64,000 nt of DNA from Cronobacter muytjensii ATCC 51329 (GCF_001277195.1 NZ_CP012268.1:1736001-1800000); one strand, 5' to 3'. Numbered from the stretch's first letter, positions 33,699 through 42,728 are shown. Program-made: numbers and translations. Notes: generated from the letters alone by a model not told the origin.

Positions 33699-34187
33699 AT
33701 GCCTGATTATCTGATTGAACCGAGCGACCCGACACACCCGGACGCCATTCCCTTGCTGGCCGCGCTTTCCGAGACGCTGGCGGCGCTCACCGGCAGCTCT
33801 GGCCGCCAGTCGTTTGATAATGAAGATGTGCGCGTCGAGGGCGCGACGTTTTTGCTGGCGCGTAATGCCGACGGCGCAGCCATCGGCTGCGTGGCGTGCC
33901 GGCCCCTCAGGCCTGACGTCGCCGAAATTAAACGTCTGTTTGCGCTGCCTGATAACCCCGGCGCGGGCAGCCAGCTCTTAAGCGCGGCGGAGCGCTTCGC
34001 CCGCGAATTCGGCTACCAGCAGGCGTGGCTTGAAACCCGCCGCACCAACCCGCGCGCGGTGGAGTTTTACCTGCGGCGCGGCTACCAGATTATCGACAAC
34101 TACGGGCGCTACGTAGGCCAGGAAGACGCGGTCTGTTTCGCAAGATCGTTGCAGGAAGAGGCGCCGCCGCATGCTGAACGGCCTTAA
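33699..34187 (+). CDS. GNAT-family acetyltransferase
   Basis: A 162-residue GNAT protein. The acetyl-CoA region is AEIKRLFALPDNPGAGSQLL (near 75-94), with the usual R/Q-x-x-G-x-G/A loop replaced by NPGAGS, and later AWLETRRTNPRAVEFYLRRGY (split here) forms the C-terminal half. AGAGAGAAAG precedes the ATG. The end overlaps the start of fosA by 17 bases, so the two are cotranscribed and may act in the same stress. The substrate is unknown. Confidence 0.88.
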   Translation: MPDYLIEPSDPTHPDAIPLLAALSETLAALTGSSGRQSFDNEDVRVEGATFLLARNADGAAIGCVACRPLRPDVAEIKRLFALPDNPGAGSQLLSAAERFAREFGYQQAWLETRRTNPRAVEFYLRRGYQIIDNYGRYVGQEDAVCFARSLQEEAPPHAERP

Positions 34188-34578
34188 TCATCTGACGCTC
34201 GCGGTGCGTGATGTAGCGCGAAGCGTCGCGTTTTACCATACATTGCTGGGGCTTCGGCTGCATGCCGTCTGGGACGGCGGGGCGTATCTCTCCTGCGGTG
34301 AGCTGTGGCTCTGCTTATCGCTTGACGACGCGGCAGGCACGCCGCCTGCGGATTACACCCATTACGCGTTTAGCGTCAGCGAGGCGGATTTTCCCCGGCT
34401 GGTGGAGAAGCTCACCCTCGCGGGCGTGCAGACCTGGAAAACCAACCGCAGTGAAGGTGACTCCTGGTATTTCCTCGACCCGGACGGGCACCCGCTCGAA
34501 CTGCATGTCGGCAGCCTCGCCACCCGGCTGGCCGCCTGTCGCGCGCGGCCGTACCGGGGAATGCGATTTTTTGACTGA
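34171..34578 (+). CDS. fosA: fosfomycin resistance glutathione transferase FosA
   Basis: A 135-residue vicinal-oxygen-chelate protein closely like Klebsiella FosA. The Mn2+ ligands His7, His64 and Glu110 are present at the canonical numbers. So are Thr9, Lys90, Ser94 and Arg119, which contact fosfomycin and K+. The enzyme adds glutathione to the epoxide of fosfomycin in the cytoplasm. The residue match means it should be active. The gene is embedded in a chromosomal block with normal GC and no mobile element, so it looks intrinsic. Its stop abuts that of the MHS transporter. Confidence 0.95.
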   Translation: MLNGLNHLTLAVRDVARSVAFYHTLLGLRLHAVWDGGAYLSCGELWLCLSLDDAAGTPPADYTHYAFSVSEADFPRLVEKLTLAGVQTWKTNRSEGDSWYFLDPDGHPLELHVGSLATRLAACRARPYRGMRFFD

Positions 34579-35901
34579 TCAGCGCGTCGTGGTTTCGCCT
34601 GCCACAGGCGTCTCACGACGATGGAGGCGGCTGGCGCACAGGATAGCGAGAAGCGAAATCGCGACCGTGACCGCCAGATACCAGGCGACAGGCGTCCAGT
34701 CGCCGCCGGAGTGGGCCAGCAGGCCCGTGGCGATAAGCGGCGCAGTGCCGCCGGCGAGCGCGGCGCCCAGCTGATAACCGAGCGTGATGCCGGTATAGCG
34801 CACCCGCGCGTGAAAAATCTCCGAACAGAGGGTGCCGAGCACCGCTGTGATGGGCGCCCACAGCACGCCGAACGCGATAACGGTCGCCAGCATGATCCCC
34901 CAGGTGGCGCCGGTGTCGAGCAGCATAAACCACGGCACGATAAACGCGCCCAGCAGCATTACGCTCACCGCATACATCCGCTTGCGGCCAATTTTGTCCG
35001 ACAGCAGCCCCATGAGCGGGATCAGTATCGTCGCCACCAGCGCCGCCAGCGTCACCGATTCCAGCGCCTGGGATTTCTCATAGGCAAGCGTCGTGGTGGC
35101 ATAGCTCACCACGAAAGTGGAGAAGATATAAAAGGGCGCGGTCTCCACGACTTTTAACCCGGCGGCGATCAGCACTTCGCGCCAGTGATGGCGAACCGTC
35201 ACGCGCAGCGGCGTTTTGCTGAGCTGTCCGGTGCGCTTCGCCTGCTGAAAATCAGGCGTTTCATCAATCCCACGGCGGATCCATAACCCCAGCAGCACCA
35301 GCACCGCGCTCAGAAGAAACGGAATGCGCCAGCCCCAGGCGAGAAATTGCGCTTCGCTAAACAGCGTCATCAGCGAGACGATAAACGTCGCCATCAGCAT
35401 GCCGATGGTCACACCCGCCTGCGGGATGCTGCCGAAAAACCCTTTGCGTTTTTTGGGCGCGTATTCGTAAGCAAGCAGTAACGCGCCGCCCCATTCACCG
35501 CCAATGCCCATGCCCTGGATAATGCGCATCAGGATAAGCAGCACCGGCGCCCAGATCCCTATCGTTTCGTAAGTGGGCAGCAGACCAATCATTACCGTCG
35601 CGCCGCCCATCAGCGAGAGCGTCAGCACCAGCGTTTTCTTGCGCCCGATACGGTCGCCGATATGCGCGAAAAACACGCCGCCAATGGGACGGATAAAAAA
35701 GGTCAGCGAAAAGGAGAGCCAGGAGAGAATAAGCCCGATCACCGGGTCAACCATCGGGAAAAAGATCTTGTTAAACACCAGCGCGGCGGCGGTGCCGTAG
35801 AGAAAATAGTCGAACCATTCAATAGCGCTGCCGGTGAGGCTCGCGATAAGCACTTTTCGGTTCTTTTTGAGGATAGCGATACTGCTGTCGTGTGTCGTCA
35901 T
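34579..35901 (-). CDS. MHS-family MFS transporter (ShiA/ProP-like)
   Basis: The ATG at 35901 gives 440 residues with about 12 helices; an upstream extension to 36030 is not supported. The MHS signatures are clear: SAIEWFDYFLYGTAAAL near 24, GDRIGRKKTLVLTLSLMG near 85 and RIIQGMGIGGEWGGA near 132. Members are proton symporters for organic acids or betaines (shikimate, ketoglutarate, proline/betaine). The closest general type is ShiA/YdfJ; the substrate is not predictable. It is convergent with fosA. Confidence 0.9.
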   Translation of the reverse strand: MTTHDSSIAILKKNRKVLIASLTGSAIEWFDYFLYGTAAALVFNKIFFPMVDPVIGLILSWLSFSLTFFIRPIGGVFFAHIGDRIGRKKTLVLTLSLMGGATVMIGLLPTYETIGIWAPVLLILMRIIQGMGIGGEWGGALLLAYEYAPKKRKGFFGSIPQAGVTIGMLMATFIVSLMTLFSEAQFLAWGWRIPFLLSAVLVLLGLWIRRGIDETPDFQQAKRTGQLSKTPLRVTVRHHWREVLIAAGLKVVETAPFYIFSTFVVSYATTTLAYEKSQALESVTLAALVATILIPLMGLLSDKIGRKRMYAVSVMLLGAFIVPWFMLLDTGATWGIMLATVIAFGVLWAPITAVLGTLCSEIFHARVRYTGITLGYQLGAALAGGTAPLIATGLLAHSGGDWTPVAWYLAVTVAISLLAILCASRLHRRETPVAGETTTR

Positions 35902-36306
35902 TAGAGTAAAACCCTCGCACGTGGAATGGTGGTGCAAGGCGCTACCTGGCGCGCGACAGGTGCAACCCTGAACGGTAAAAAAGGTTGTCAAAGTGTTAAG
36001 CAAATTATGTTTGGTCAGAGCGTTTGGCAAGTGACTGGTCGCGCCAGTGGCGTAAAAACAGCCATGTCGACCAGGCGTAAAACCTTAAATAACGCTGGTT
36101 TGCCGCAGATTATTATTTGGGATGGGGAATCAGTCAGAATGGGAAACGGGTGCAACCCGACGATTTTCAGCAAATTCGATTTATTTCAAATTTGTAACAT
36201 TTGGCGGTCTGCGGCGCATGAGGCGCAGGCAGATTAGGAGCTCTCCGGTAGGGGCGACATGCTCCGGCCGGTAGGCTGAATACTGGCTCTTGATAAGGAG
36301 GTAACC
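35902..36306. other. gene-free 405-bp intergenic stretch before ydcF
   Basis: This divergent spacer is more AT-rich than its flanks. It holds two copies of GGTGCAACCC (35956-35965 and 36148-36157) and the ydcF ribosome site. No convincing reading frame or RNA gene was found; a 103-codon frame here has no ribosome site and no protein-like character. Confidence 0.5.
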
Positions 36307-37110
36307 ATGAACATGATGCCTTTTCCTCTGCTGGCGGAAGGCACGCTGCAGCGCGTTAACCTCATCGGCGGGTGGCTGGCCCGTAACGATTTTACTGCCG
36401 CGCCCGGTGCCGGCGACGCCCAGCTTATCGTGCTTGCGGGCAATGCGGTGTTGCCGACCGTCGACGCCGCCGCGCAGCTTGCCAAAGAGAGCGGGTTGCC
36501 GCTGCTTATCACCGGCGGGCTGGGCCATTCAACCACGTTCCTCTACGCCGCTGTGGCGCAGCACCCGCGCTATAACCGGCTGCGCACCACCGGGCTTACC
36601 GAAGCGGGCATTCTGGCCCGCATCGCCCGGGAGTTCCATGAGGTGCCGGAAGCGCAGCTTATCCTTGAGGAGAAATCCACGAACTGCGGCGAGAACGCCA
36701 GCTTCACCCGTACGCTGCTGGAGACACGCGGCGAGCTGCCCGCGCGGGCGGTGCTGATTCAGGATCCGACCATGCAGCGGCGCACCCATGCCACGTTCAC
36801 CCGCGCCTGGCGCGACGCGCCATCAGCGCCCCAGTGGCTGAGCTACCCGGCGGTGCAGCCGGTGCTGGAAAACGGCGCGCGGGCGGTGCAGTTTCGCGAA
36901 CCTTCGGAAGGGCTCTGGCCGGTGGAGCGTTATCTGTCGCTGGTGCTGGGTGAGATCCCACGCCTGCGCAACGATGCGAACGGCTACGGCCCGGCGGGAC
37001 GCGACTTTATCGACGCGGTGGCTATCCCGCCTGAGGTGCTGGACGCCTGGCAGGCGCTGCACGATGAGCCGCAGCTCACGAGTTTTTTACGTCATCGTTC
37101 GCTTGCCTGA
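36307..37110 (+). CDS. ydcF: YdcF, DUF218 family SAM-binding protein
   Basis: A 267-residue protein matching E. coli YdcF across its length. DUF218 motifs are LIVLAGNAV near 39, LLITGGLGHSTTFLY near 64 and STNCGENA near 120, ending PAGRDFIDAV. The E. coli protein has a Rossmann-like fold and binds S-adenosylmethionine; its role is unknown. A near-perfect AAGGAGG site precedes the ATG. It is followed by aldA as in K-12 but ends in its own long hairpin. Confidence 0.94.
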   Translation: MNMMPFPLLAEGTLQRVNLIGGWLARNDFTAAPGAGDAQLIVLAGNAVLPTVDAAAQLAKESGLPLLITGGLGHSTTFLYAAVAQHPRYNRLRTTGLTEAGILARIAREFHEVPEAQLILEEKSTNCGENASFTRTLLETRGELPARAVLIQDPTMQRRTHATFTRAWRDAPSAPQWLSYPAVQPVLENGARAVQFREPSEGLWPVERYLSLVLGEIPRLRNDANGYGPAGRDFIDAVAIPPEVLDAWQALHDEPQLTSFLRHRSLA

Positions 37111-37119
37111 GCGCGTCGG

Positions 37120-37157
37120 GCTGCCCGTTTGCGCCATAAACCGCGCAAACGGGCAGC
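37120..37157 (+). terminator. long hairpin after ydcF
   Basis: GCTGCCCGTTTGCGC pairs perfectly with GCGCAAACGGGCAGC (15 bp, 8-base loop). A T-rich run (TTTTGTTATTTTTT) follows about ten bases later. It probably ends or attenuates ydcF transcription before aldA. Confidence 0.75.
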
Positions 37158-37318
37158 GGCGTGTTGCGCTTTTGTTATTTTTTGCGCCTCTCTTCGCCGC
37201 TTTTCCCGAGCCGCCTCACAGTTTCAGCTAAAACGCTTCGTCAGACGTCCTGTTGTTCGTAGTTTTTTAACAAACCATTCACCTGTTAAAAACATCAATG
37301 CGACAGCAGGAGTCAACG

Positions 37319-38758
37319 ATGACAGCACCCGTACAACACCCGATGTATATCGACGGTCAGTTCGTTCAGTGGCAGGGCGACGCGTGGATCGATGTGGTCA
37401 ACCCCGCCACGGAAGCGGTGCTCTCCCGTATTCCGGACGGCACGGCGGATGACGCCCGCCGCGCCATTGACGCCGCCGCCCGCGCGCAGGACGCCTGGGA
37501 GGCGCTGCCGGCGATTGAGCGCGCAGGCTGGCTGCGTAAAATCGCCGCTGGCATTCGCGCCAAAGCGGCGGAAATCAGCGCGCTGATTGTCGCGGAAGGC
37601 GGCAAAACGCAGCAGCTCGCTGACGTGGAGGTTAGCTTCACTGCCGATTACATCGACTATATGGCCGAGTGGGCGCGCCGCTATGAGGGCGAAATCCTGC
37701 AAAGCGATCGTCCGGGCGAAAACATTCTGGTGTTTAAACGTGCGCTTGGCGTCACCACCGGCATTCTGCCGTGGAACTTCCCGTTCTTTCTGATTGCCCG
37801 CAAAATGGCGCCCGCGCTGCTTACCGGCAACACCATTGTCATTAAACCAAGCGAGTTCACGCCGAATAACGCCATCGCTTTTGCGCAGATCGTCCATGAG
37901 GTGGGCCTGCCGGCAGGCGTCTTTAACCTGGTGCTCGGGCGTGGCGAAACCGTTGGTCAGGAGCTTGCGGGCAACCCGAAAGTGGCGCTGGTAAGCATGA
38001 CCGGCAGCGTCGGAGCGGGGGAGAAAATCATGACGGCGGCGGCCAGAAACATCACAAAAGTCTGCCTGGAGCTTGGCGGCAAAGCGCCTGCTATCGTTAT
38101 GGATGACGCCGATCTTTCGCTCGCCGTAAAAGCGATTGTCGATTCGCGGGTCATTAATACCGGGCAGGTCTGTAACTGCGCCGAGCGCGTTTATGTGCAG
38201 AAGGGCATCTATGACCGTTTTGTGAGCCAGCTTGGCGAGGCGCTGAGCGCGGTGAAATTCGGCGATCCGGCGGCGCGCAACGATATCGCGATGGGGCCGC
38301 TGATTAACGGCGCGGCGCTTGAGCGCGTGAAAGAAAAAGTGGCGCGCGCAGTCAGTGAGGGCGCAACGGTAGCGCTCGGCGGCAAGCCGGTCGAGGGTAA
38401 AGGCTATTTCTACCCGCCGACGCTGCTGGTGGATGTGCGCCAGGAGATGAGCATCATGCACGAGGAGACATTCGGGCCGGTGCTTCCGGTTGTCACCTTC
38501 GATACGCTGGAAGAGGCCATCGCGATGGCGAACGACAGCGATTATGGTCTGACATCGTCGATTTACACCACCTCGCTTGCGACCGCCATGAAGGCGATTA
38601 AGGGCCTGAAATTCGGCGAAACCTACATCAACCGCGAAAACTTCGAGGCGATGCAGGGGTTCCACGCGGGCTGGCGTAAATCCGGCATCGGCGGGGCCGA
38701 CGGCAAACATGGGCTGCATGAATATCTGCAAACCCAGGTCGTCTATCTGCAAAGCTAA
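37319..38758 (+). CDS. aldA: lactaldehyde/glycolaldehyde dehydrogenase AldA
   Basis: A 479-residue NAD-dependent aldehyde dehydrogenase nearly identical in pattern to E. coli AldA (VQHPMYIDGQFV start; GILPWNFPFF near 145; ELGGKAPAIV near 250; the catalytic cysteine in GQVCNCAERV near 284). It oxidises L-lactaldehyde to lactate in fucose and rhamnose catabolism and glycolaldehyde to glycolate. AGGAGTCAACG precedes the ATG at 37319. It ends in a GGGCCGCC hairpin shared with the convergent hydrolase gene. Confidence 0.97.
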   Translation: MTAPVQHPMYIDGQFVQWQGDAWIDVVNPATEAVLSRIPDGTADDARRAIDAAARAQDAWEALPAIERAGWLRKIAAGIRAKAAEISALIVAEGGKTQQLADVEVSFTADYIDYMAEWARRYEGEILQSDRPGENILVFKRALGVTTGILPWNFPFFLIARKMAPALLTGNTIVIKPSEFTPNNAIAFAQIVHEVGLPAGVFNLVLGRGETVGQELAGNPKVALVSMTGSVGAGEKIMTAAARNITKVCLELGGKAPAIVMDDADLSLAVKAIVDSRVINTGQVCNCAERVYVQKGIYDRFVSQLGEALSAVKFGDPAARNDIAMGPLINGAALERVKEKVARAVSEGATVALGGKPVEGKGYFYPPTLLVDVRQEMSIMHEETFGPVLPVVTFDTLEEAIAMANDSDYGLTSSIYTTSLATAMKAIKGLKFGETYINRENFEAMQGFHAGWRKSGIGGADGKHGLHEYLQTQVVYLQS

Positions 38759-38764
38759 CGTTTC

Positions 38765-38786
38765 CGGGCCGCCTGTGGGCGGCCCG
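38765..38786. terminator. hairpin between aldA and the hydrolase gene
   Basis: CGGGCCGCC-TG-..GGCGGCCCG forms a strong 9-bp stem between two convergent stops. It lacks a long U tract but is well placed to terminate both transcripts. Confidence 0.6.
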
Positions 38787-38791
38787 CTGCA

Positions 38792-39724
38792 TTATTGTTT
38801 ACTCTCGATCCAGTTCATCAGCAGTTCCGGCCAGACCTGCGCGGGCAGCCCCAGGGCGTCGCGAATGCCGAAACCGTGCTTGCCCTCTTCGAACAGATGC
38901 ATCTCCACCGGCACGCCCTGCGCGCGCAGCGCGTTAAACATCAGCAGGCTGTTTTCCACTTTCACCGCCGGGTCGTCCACCGCATGCAGTAAAAAGGCGG
39001 GCGGGGTTTCGGCGGTCACGGCCTGTTCCGGCGAATAGCGGTGGATGGCGCTTTCATCCGGGCGCGTGCCGATGAGTTCCTGTCGGGAGCCGGGGTGCGC
39101 TACGGGCTCCTCCATCGTCATCACCGGATAGACCAGCCCCATAAATGCCGGACGGGCGCTCCAGGCGTCGATGTCATCAAGCGGCGCGTAGACGGCATCG
39201 TTCCAGCGGGTGCCGAGGCTTGCAGCGGCGTGGCCGCCTGCGGAGAACCCCAGCACGCCGAGTTTTTCCGGGTCGAGCCGCCAGCGTGCCGCCTGGGCGC
39301 GGATAAGCCGCATGGCGCGCTGCACATCCGAAAGCGGCGCGTCGGCCCCTTCGGCGTGGCCATCGCCCGGCAGCCGGTAGGTCATCACAAACAGCGTATA
39401 GCCGCGGTCGTTAAACGCCGGCGACAGCGCGCTGCCTTCTTTATCGAGCACCACGCGGCGGTAAGAGCCGCCGGGCGTCACCAGCAGCCCGATGCCGTTT
39501 GGCTCGCGCGGCGGGTAGACCACGATGCGCGGCGCGCGCACGCCCCTGACGGCGCGGTCGAGTTCGCTCTCGCCGGTCTGGCGCTCTTCAAGGGTAAACA
39601 CCGCCTGGCTTTCGTGCGCGCCTGGCGCCTCCTCCTGCGGCCAGACGGCCAGTTCCTGGGCGCGCGCCACCGCCTCGCGCATACGGGTTAGCAGAACGTC
39701 GCGGGCGTGATGATCCGGCTTCAT
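38792..39724 (-). CDS. alpha/beta-hydrolase (acetyl-esterase/acetylxylan-esterase type)
   Basis: A 310-residue hydrolase of the BD-FAE/esterase-lipase group. The oxyanion region is LLVTPGGSYRRV near 79, the nucleophile elbow GFSAGGHAA near 158, the acid in HAVDDPAVKV near 251, and the histidine in EEGKHGFG near 285. There is no signal peptide, so it acts in the cytoplasm. AAGGAGAGAGC precedes the ATG. Substrates are probably small acyl esters or acetylated sugars, which is inference from the family. It interrupts the K-12 order aldA-cybB. Confidence 0.88.
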   Translation of the reverse strand: MKPDHHARDVLLTRMREAVARAQELAVWPQEEAPGAHESQAVFTLEERQTGESELDRAVRGVRAPRIVVYPPREPNGIGLLVTPGGSYRRVVLDKEGSALSPAFNDRGYTLFVMTYRLPGDGHAEGADAPLSDVQRAMRLIRAQAARWRLDPEKLGVLGFSAGGHAAASLGTRWNDAVYAPLDDIDAWSARPAFMGLVYPVMTMEEPVAHPGSRQELIGTRPDESAIHRYSPEQAVTAETPPAFLLHAVDDPAVKVENSLLMFNALRAQGVPVEMHLFEEGKHGFGIRDALGLPAQVWPELLMNWIESKQ

Positions 39725-39829
39725 GCTCTCTCCTTGCTGTCATTATTCAGTGGGCCTGTGAAAACGAATGAATTTTTCATCTTCAGCCGTTATCCTGGTC
39801 TTTTCGTTGCGTTTAATCAGGATAGTCTT

Positions 39830-40360
39830 ATGCGCAGTAAATACACGTCGTTGCAAATTACGCTTCACTGGCTGGTGTTTATTCTGGTGGTGGTGGCTTA
39901 CGCGGCCATGGAGTTACGGGGGATGGTGCCGCGAAGCGTCGGGCGGCTGTTTATCTGGACGCACTTCAGTTGCGGCATCGCGATTCTGGTGCTGATGATC
40001 ACACGCCTGCTGGTGCGGCTTAAATACCCGGCGCCGCCCATCGTGCCGAAACCGCGCGCGATGTATATCGGGCTTTCCCATCTTGTGCATCTGATTATCT
40101 ACCTGATGTTTATCGGCCTGCCGCTGCTCGGCATTGTCGCCAAATATTATGGCGGCGGCGAATGGTTCGCCTTCGGCATCAGCATGCCGGTGGCTTCCGA
40201 GCCGAACGAAGATTGCGAAATGGAACTGCGCGCCATTCATGCGTTTATCGCCAATCTCAGCTACGTTGTGATTGGGCTACACGCGGCGGCGGCACTGCTG
40301 CACCACTATTTCTGGCGGGACAACACGCTGCTGCGCATGATGCCGGGCAAGCGCGGGTAA
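39830..40360 (+). CDS. cybB: cytochrome b561 CybB (superoxide:quinone oxidoreductase)
   Basis: A 176-residue inner-membrane cytochrome with four helices, matching E. coli CybB: LQITLHWLVF at the start and AAALLHHYFWRDNTLLRMMPGKR at the end (split). Heme-ligand histidines lie in the first helix (H13), second helix (WTHFSCG), and last helix (LHHYF). The E. coli enzyme passes electrons from superoxide to ubiquinone. CAGGATAG precedes the ATG. It follows aldA in K-12, here separated by the hydrolase gene. Confidence 0.94.
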   Translation: MRSKYTSLQITLHWLVFILVVVAYAAMELRGMVPRSVGRLFIWTHFSCGIAILVLMITRLLVRLKYPAPPIVPKPRAMYIGLSHLVHLIIYLMFIGLPLLGIVAKYYGGGEWFAFGISMPVASEPNEDCEMELRAIHAFIANLSYVVIGLHAAAALLHHYFWRDNTLLRMMPGKRG

Positions 40361-40527
40361 CGCGCGTCGAAGTGTGATCTTGGCGACTTTTTACGCAGGG
40401 CGGCGTGGCGTAGCTCACATTTTAAACGGCGCAACGTGGGCGGTCTCGTCACGGCGGCTTATAGATCTATATCTATTATAGAAACACGCTGGCGCTGTGA
40501 TTCGCAGCGCCAGCCAGGAGAGGCGTC

Positions 40528-41856
40528 ATGACGCAGTCGGTACAACGTGAAGTGACAGGGGCAGCCGCCGTGGATGACCAGGCGCAGCTGGCGCGTAAAT
40601 TACGCAAGGTGTTGCTGGCGACCGGCGTCGGGCATTTTGTCGAATGGTTTGATTTCGGGCTGTACGGCACGCTGGCTGCGATTATCGGCATGCAGTTTTT
40701 CCAGACCGGCGACCCGGCGGCGGCGCTGTTGTCGTCGTTCGCGGTGTTCGGCGCGGGGTTTGTGATGCGCCCGCTTGGCGGGCTGTATTTCGGCTCGCTC
40801 GGCGATCGCATCGGTCGCAAACGGGTGCTGGCGACGGTCATTTTGCTCACCTCTGGCGCGACCTTCATTATGGGCCTGCTGCCCACCTATCATCAGATTG
40901 GCCTGCTGGCCCCGACGCTGCTGGTGCTCACCCGCCTGGTTCAGGGCTTCGCGGCGGGGGGCGAGACCTCCGGCGCGACCACATTCCTTGCCGAATACGC
41001 GCCGGTACACCAGCGCGGCTACTTTACCTGCTGGATAGATAACTTCGGTTTTATGGCGTTTGTGGCGGGCTCCGGGCTTGTGTTTCTGCTTACCGCCGGG
41101 CTTGGCGAAACGGCGATGAACGACTGGGGCTGGCGCATTCCGTTTCTGATTGCCGGGCCGCTTGGCTGGGTGGGGCTTTATCTGCGCACGCATCTTGAGG
41201 ATACGCCGGAATTCCAGGCGGCGGCGAAAGCGGGCACGACCGAGGCCGCGCCGCTGCGCAGTACGCTCAAAAGCGCCCGCGGCGCGCTGCTGTTTTGCGT
41301 CGGGTTTGTGGTGATTAAAGCGGTGGGGCACTGGATGCTGCAAACCTTTATGCCGGGCTATCTCATCACCCAGATGCGCTTTAGCAAACTCGACGCCTAC
41401 GCCATTACCACCATCGGCCTGTTCGGCATCGCGGTGATGGTGCCGTTTATGGGCTGGCTCTCCGACCGCTACGGTCGTCGTCCGTTGATGCTGGCGGGGT
41501 GCGGCGGCTTTATCCTCTTTACCTACCCGGCGATGATGGTGATGGCCAACGGCGATATGCTTTCCGCCGTGCTGGCGATGCTGCTGCTGGGCGCGTTTAT
41601 CGCCGCCTTTGACGGGGCCTGCAGCGCGGCGATGGCCGAACTGTTTCCGACCAGCGTGCGCTACGGCGGGCTGTCGGTCGCCTATAACCTCTCGGTCGCC
41701 TTTTTCGGCGGTATCACGCCGTGGTTCTCGGCGTTTCTCATCGCCTCGACCGGCAATCTTTTCTCGCCCGCGTTTTATGTCATGGGGGCTGCGCTGATTA
41801 CGTTTATTACCGTCATGCGCGCGAAAGAAACCGCCGGGCTGCCGCTGCGGCGTTAA
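40528..41856 (+). CDS. MHS-family MFS transporter (KgtP-like)
   Basis: A 442-residue 12-helix transporter with MHS motifs GHFVEWFDFGLYGTLAA near 35, GDRIGRKRVLATVIL near 91, and RLVQGFAAGGETSGA near 135. It has about the length of the ketoglutarate permease KgtP and of citrate/proline transporters. It likely imports an organic acid with protons. AGGAGAG precedes the ATG. It is a second MHS transporter, distinct from the one at 34579. In K-12 the region between cybB and trg holds ydcA and hokB instead. Confidence 0.9.
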   Translation: MTQSVQREVTGAAAVDDQAQLARKLRKVLLATGVGHFVEWFDFGLYGTLAAIIGMQFFQTGDPAAALLSSFAVFGAGFVMRPLGGLYFGSLGDRIGRKRVLATVILLTSGATFIMGLLPTYHQIGLLAPTLLVLTRLVQGFAAGGETSGATTFLAEYAPVHQRGYFTCWIDNFGFMAFVAGSGLVFLLTAGLGETAMNDWGWRIPFLIAGPLGWVGLYLRTHLEDTPEFQAAAKAGTTEAAPLRSTLKSARGALLFCVGFVVIKAVGHWMLQTFMPGYLITQMRFSKLDAYAITTIGLFGIAVMVPFMGWLSDRYGRRPLMLAGCGGFILFTYPAMMVMANGDMLSAVLAMLLLGAFIAAFDGACSAAMAELFPTSVRYGGLSVAYNLSVAFFGGITPWFSAFLIASTGNLFSPAFYVMGAALITFITVMRAKETAGLPLRR

Positions 41857-41871
41857 ACGCCCGGCGGCGGT

Positions 41872-42231
41872 TCATTCGTGAAAATACGGGAGATCCACAG
41901 GCCAGGCGTTTCTGATGCTCTGGAGCTGGCAGTGGACAAACTGCGCCTCCCGGGCGTACCAGAAGCCAAAAGATTGCGTCATCTGGTCATAAATCATGCG
42001 ATCCAGATTAGCGAACTGAAAAATCACCAGGCTGCCTCTCTTCATATGACCGCCGCCGGTTTCAAACTCGTCGTTGCCCCAGGCTTCCTGCGTGTGCTCA
42101 TAGCGATGCAGGATCACCTCAATGCTGCCTCTGCCGGGGCAGCGCAGCATCAGCACGCTGTTATCAAAAGCGAAGGCATACGCGAGGCGGGGGATAAGCG
42201 CGAGTACAACCATTAACAAAAACGTTTTCAT
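41872..42231 (-). CDS. small exported protein of unknown function
   Basis: The ATG at 42231 follows AGGA by five bases and gives 119 residues. A clear signal peptide (MKTFLLMVVLALIPRLAYA) ends at about residue 19. The mature protein has two cysteines (LRCPGRG; VHCQLQ), probably disulfide-bonded, and many aromatic residues. It is periplasmic or secreted. No family is recognised. It borders the AT-rich insert at 42.24 kb and is convergent with the MHS transporter gene. Confidence 0.7.
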   Translation of the reverse strand: MKTFLLMVVLALIPRLAYAFAFDNSVLMLRCPGRGSIEVILHRYEHTQEAWGNDEFETGGGHMKRGSLVIFQFANLDRMIYDQMTQSFGFWYAREAQFVHCQLQSIRNAWPVDLPYFHE

Positions 42232-42507
42232 AACCATCCTGTTTTTTACAGAGTGGCCGTTATGACACGCTGTAAATATGACGGCATTGAGATATATCAT
42301 GCTGTTAGTTTGGTTGAGGGTTATATATACGTCTGGTGAATGTTTTTAAGTCAGGGTGGATCTTCCTTGTCGAGACACAGGGTAAATGGGCGGCATAAAT
42401 GACAGCAGAAACCCCTCAGTGCTCGATCACATTCACAATTTCGTCGCTCCGCTTTGGATGAAATTTGATCGCCATATGACGTTATGGCTCACCAAAGGAG
42501 TTCAAGC

Positions 42508-42728
42508 ATGGATAATTATCACATCACCAAAGACGGCGATAAGTGGAAATTGCAGAAAGAAATACCAGGCCCAGTAAAACGGCAGATACCAAAGCAGAAA
42601 TGATCAGGCAGATGCAGGAATTTATGTCTGATAAAACAGGGTCAGTTAAAATTCACACAACGGATGGTAAAATTCAGGAGGAGAGAACTTATCAGCGTAA
42701 AGATGATCCTGAATCTTCTAAAGGTTAA
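42508..42728 (+). pseudogene. frameshifted DUF2188 gene
   Basis: An ATG at 42508 with AAAGGAG upstream opens MDNYHITKDGDKWKLQKE, the usual start of a DUF2188 protein. That frame soon stops at 42601. The rest of the family pattern (RPSKTADTKAEM, VKIHTTDGKIQEERTY, ending KDDPESSKG) continues in the -1 frame to TAA at 42726-42728. The switch falls near 42555-42563 and fits loss of one or four bases. No canonical slippery heptamer is visible, so a broken gene is likelier than programmed frameshifting. A good terminator follows. Confidence 0.75.

Noticed and set aside
35926..36237. 103-codon frame in the spacer before ydcF
   Set aside because: No ribosome site, odd composition, and it ends in the ydcF leader; nothing suggests a protein.
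40361..40527. RydC or hok/sok-type RNA after cybB, as in that part of K-12
   Set aside because: The 167-base spacer shows no match to RydC as I recall it and no hok-like frame.
42508..42728. Programmed -1 frameshift in the DUF2188 gene
   Set aside because: The direction fits, but there is no X-XXY-YYZ heptamer or downstream pseudoknot, so a deletion is the simpler reading.
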